A DNA stretch of 64,000 bases from Argyresthia goedartella (lineage: Eukaryota > Arthropoda > Insecta > Lepidoptera > Argyresthiidae). Of the stretch, positions 63,933 through 64,000 are shown one piece after another (position 1 is the stretch's first letter; the number at the start of each line of letters is the position of its first letter). A program made the translations under genes and the position numbers. Below the pieces are notes generated by a model that saw nothing but the letters and a program-made list of their open reading frames with translations, searched no databases and was not told the origin of the DNA. The stretch covers positions 26,659,674 to 26,723,673 of the forward strand of contig OX463808.1 of the NCBI GenBank assembly GCA_949825045.1, written 5' to 3'.

Positions 63933-64000
63933 ACCGTCACTTTGATTATTTATTATATATTTGATTAGTTATTTAAGGTTGGAATGTTAGTGTTAGACGC

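Larger units (their letters stand above)
61464..63955 (-). mobile_element. LINE-C, endonuclease and RT, cut by window/arm borders
   Basis: Minus-strand LINE. Its 3' coding end runs directly into arm B at 61463 and its 5' part reaches about 63955. Endonuclease at 63932-63282, RT at 62976-62052 and C-terminal pieces to 61464. No 3' UTR or tail is present, so the 3' end is lost. Confidence 0.8.

Overview
This is a eukaryotic nuclear window, almost certainly from an insect and most likely a moth or butterfly. Evidence: AT-rich DNA, exons with GT..AG borders, two recognisable animal genes present only as scattered 3' exons, and dense nested layers of LINEs, tRNA-derived SINEs, a Ty3/Gypsy element, a mariner relic, a MITE and a Maverick/Polinton (adintovirus-like) fragment. 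The lepidopteran call is an inference from repeat types. No bacterial operon, genuine tRNA, rRNA or CRISPR array is visible.

Host genes. On the left (3350-5479, +) lie three exons of a lysosomal phospholipase A2 (PLA2G15/LCAT-like) gene carrying the acid and histidine of its catalytic triad; a 48-bp minisatellite abuts the middle exon. On the right (52952-58509, +) lie four 3' exons of TBC1D20 (Rab1 GTPase-activating protein), one with an in-frame TAA. No 5' exons of either gene were found. The 3' end of TBC1D20 and about 3 kb of flank are repeated in inverted orientation 36 kb away (18533-21688 versus 57642-61463), and that copy keeps a decayed piece of the last exon.

Mobile layers, left to right. 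LINE ORF1 debris and a SINE (0.4-2.8 kb). A LINE (7.7-14.1 kb, LINE-A) is split by a young non-autonomous LTR element (8323-11633, LTRs identical by eye, TSD CCAT). LINE-B (14661-16743, TSD GCTT) sits inside an older dispersed repeat; truncated LINE-B copies recur at 2 kb and 32.4 kb. A Gypsy element with a truncated env-like gene (23697-35130) is broken by a 4.29-kb insertion with short inverted termini and TSD GCTC (26644-30932) and by a LINE-B copy (32.39-33.66 kb); its 3' LTR is missing. A Maverick/adintovirus-like block (35.4-41.2 kb: coiled-coil protein, integrase with chromodomain, PLA2-like protein, core-like protein, adenain-like protease, conserved late protein) is split by LINE-E (TSD AAAGTA). 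Two minus-strand ORFs for similar single-TM proteins follow (41.7-43.0 kb). LINE-D with a PHD-finger ORF1 occupies 43.95-47.43 kb. Then come a possible solo LTR, a MITE, a mariner relic, more LINE-E, a relic of an unidentified coding family, and LINE-C running off the right edge.

The most unusual recurring signal is a set of long perfect fold-back palindromes, several with 2-nt loops (36.8, 45.7, 48.6, 57.4, 58.2, 61.7 kb). Several lie in LINE coding sequence, where one arm looks like an extra inverted copy. They fit snap-back template switching, or a library/assembly artefact. All similarity calls are by eye; no alignment or database search was run.
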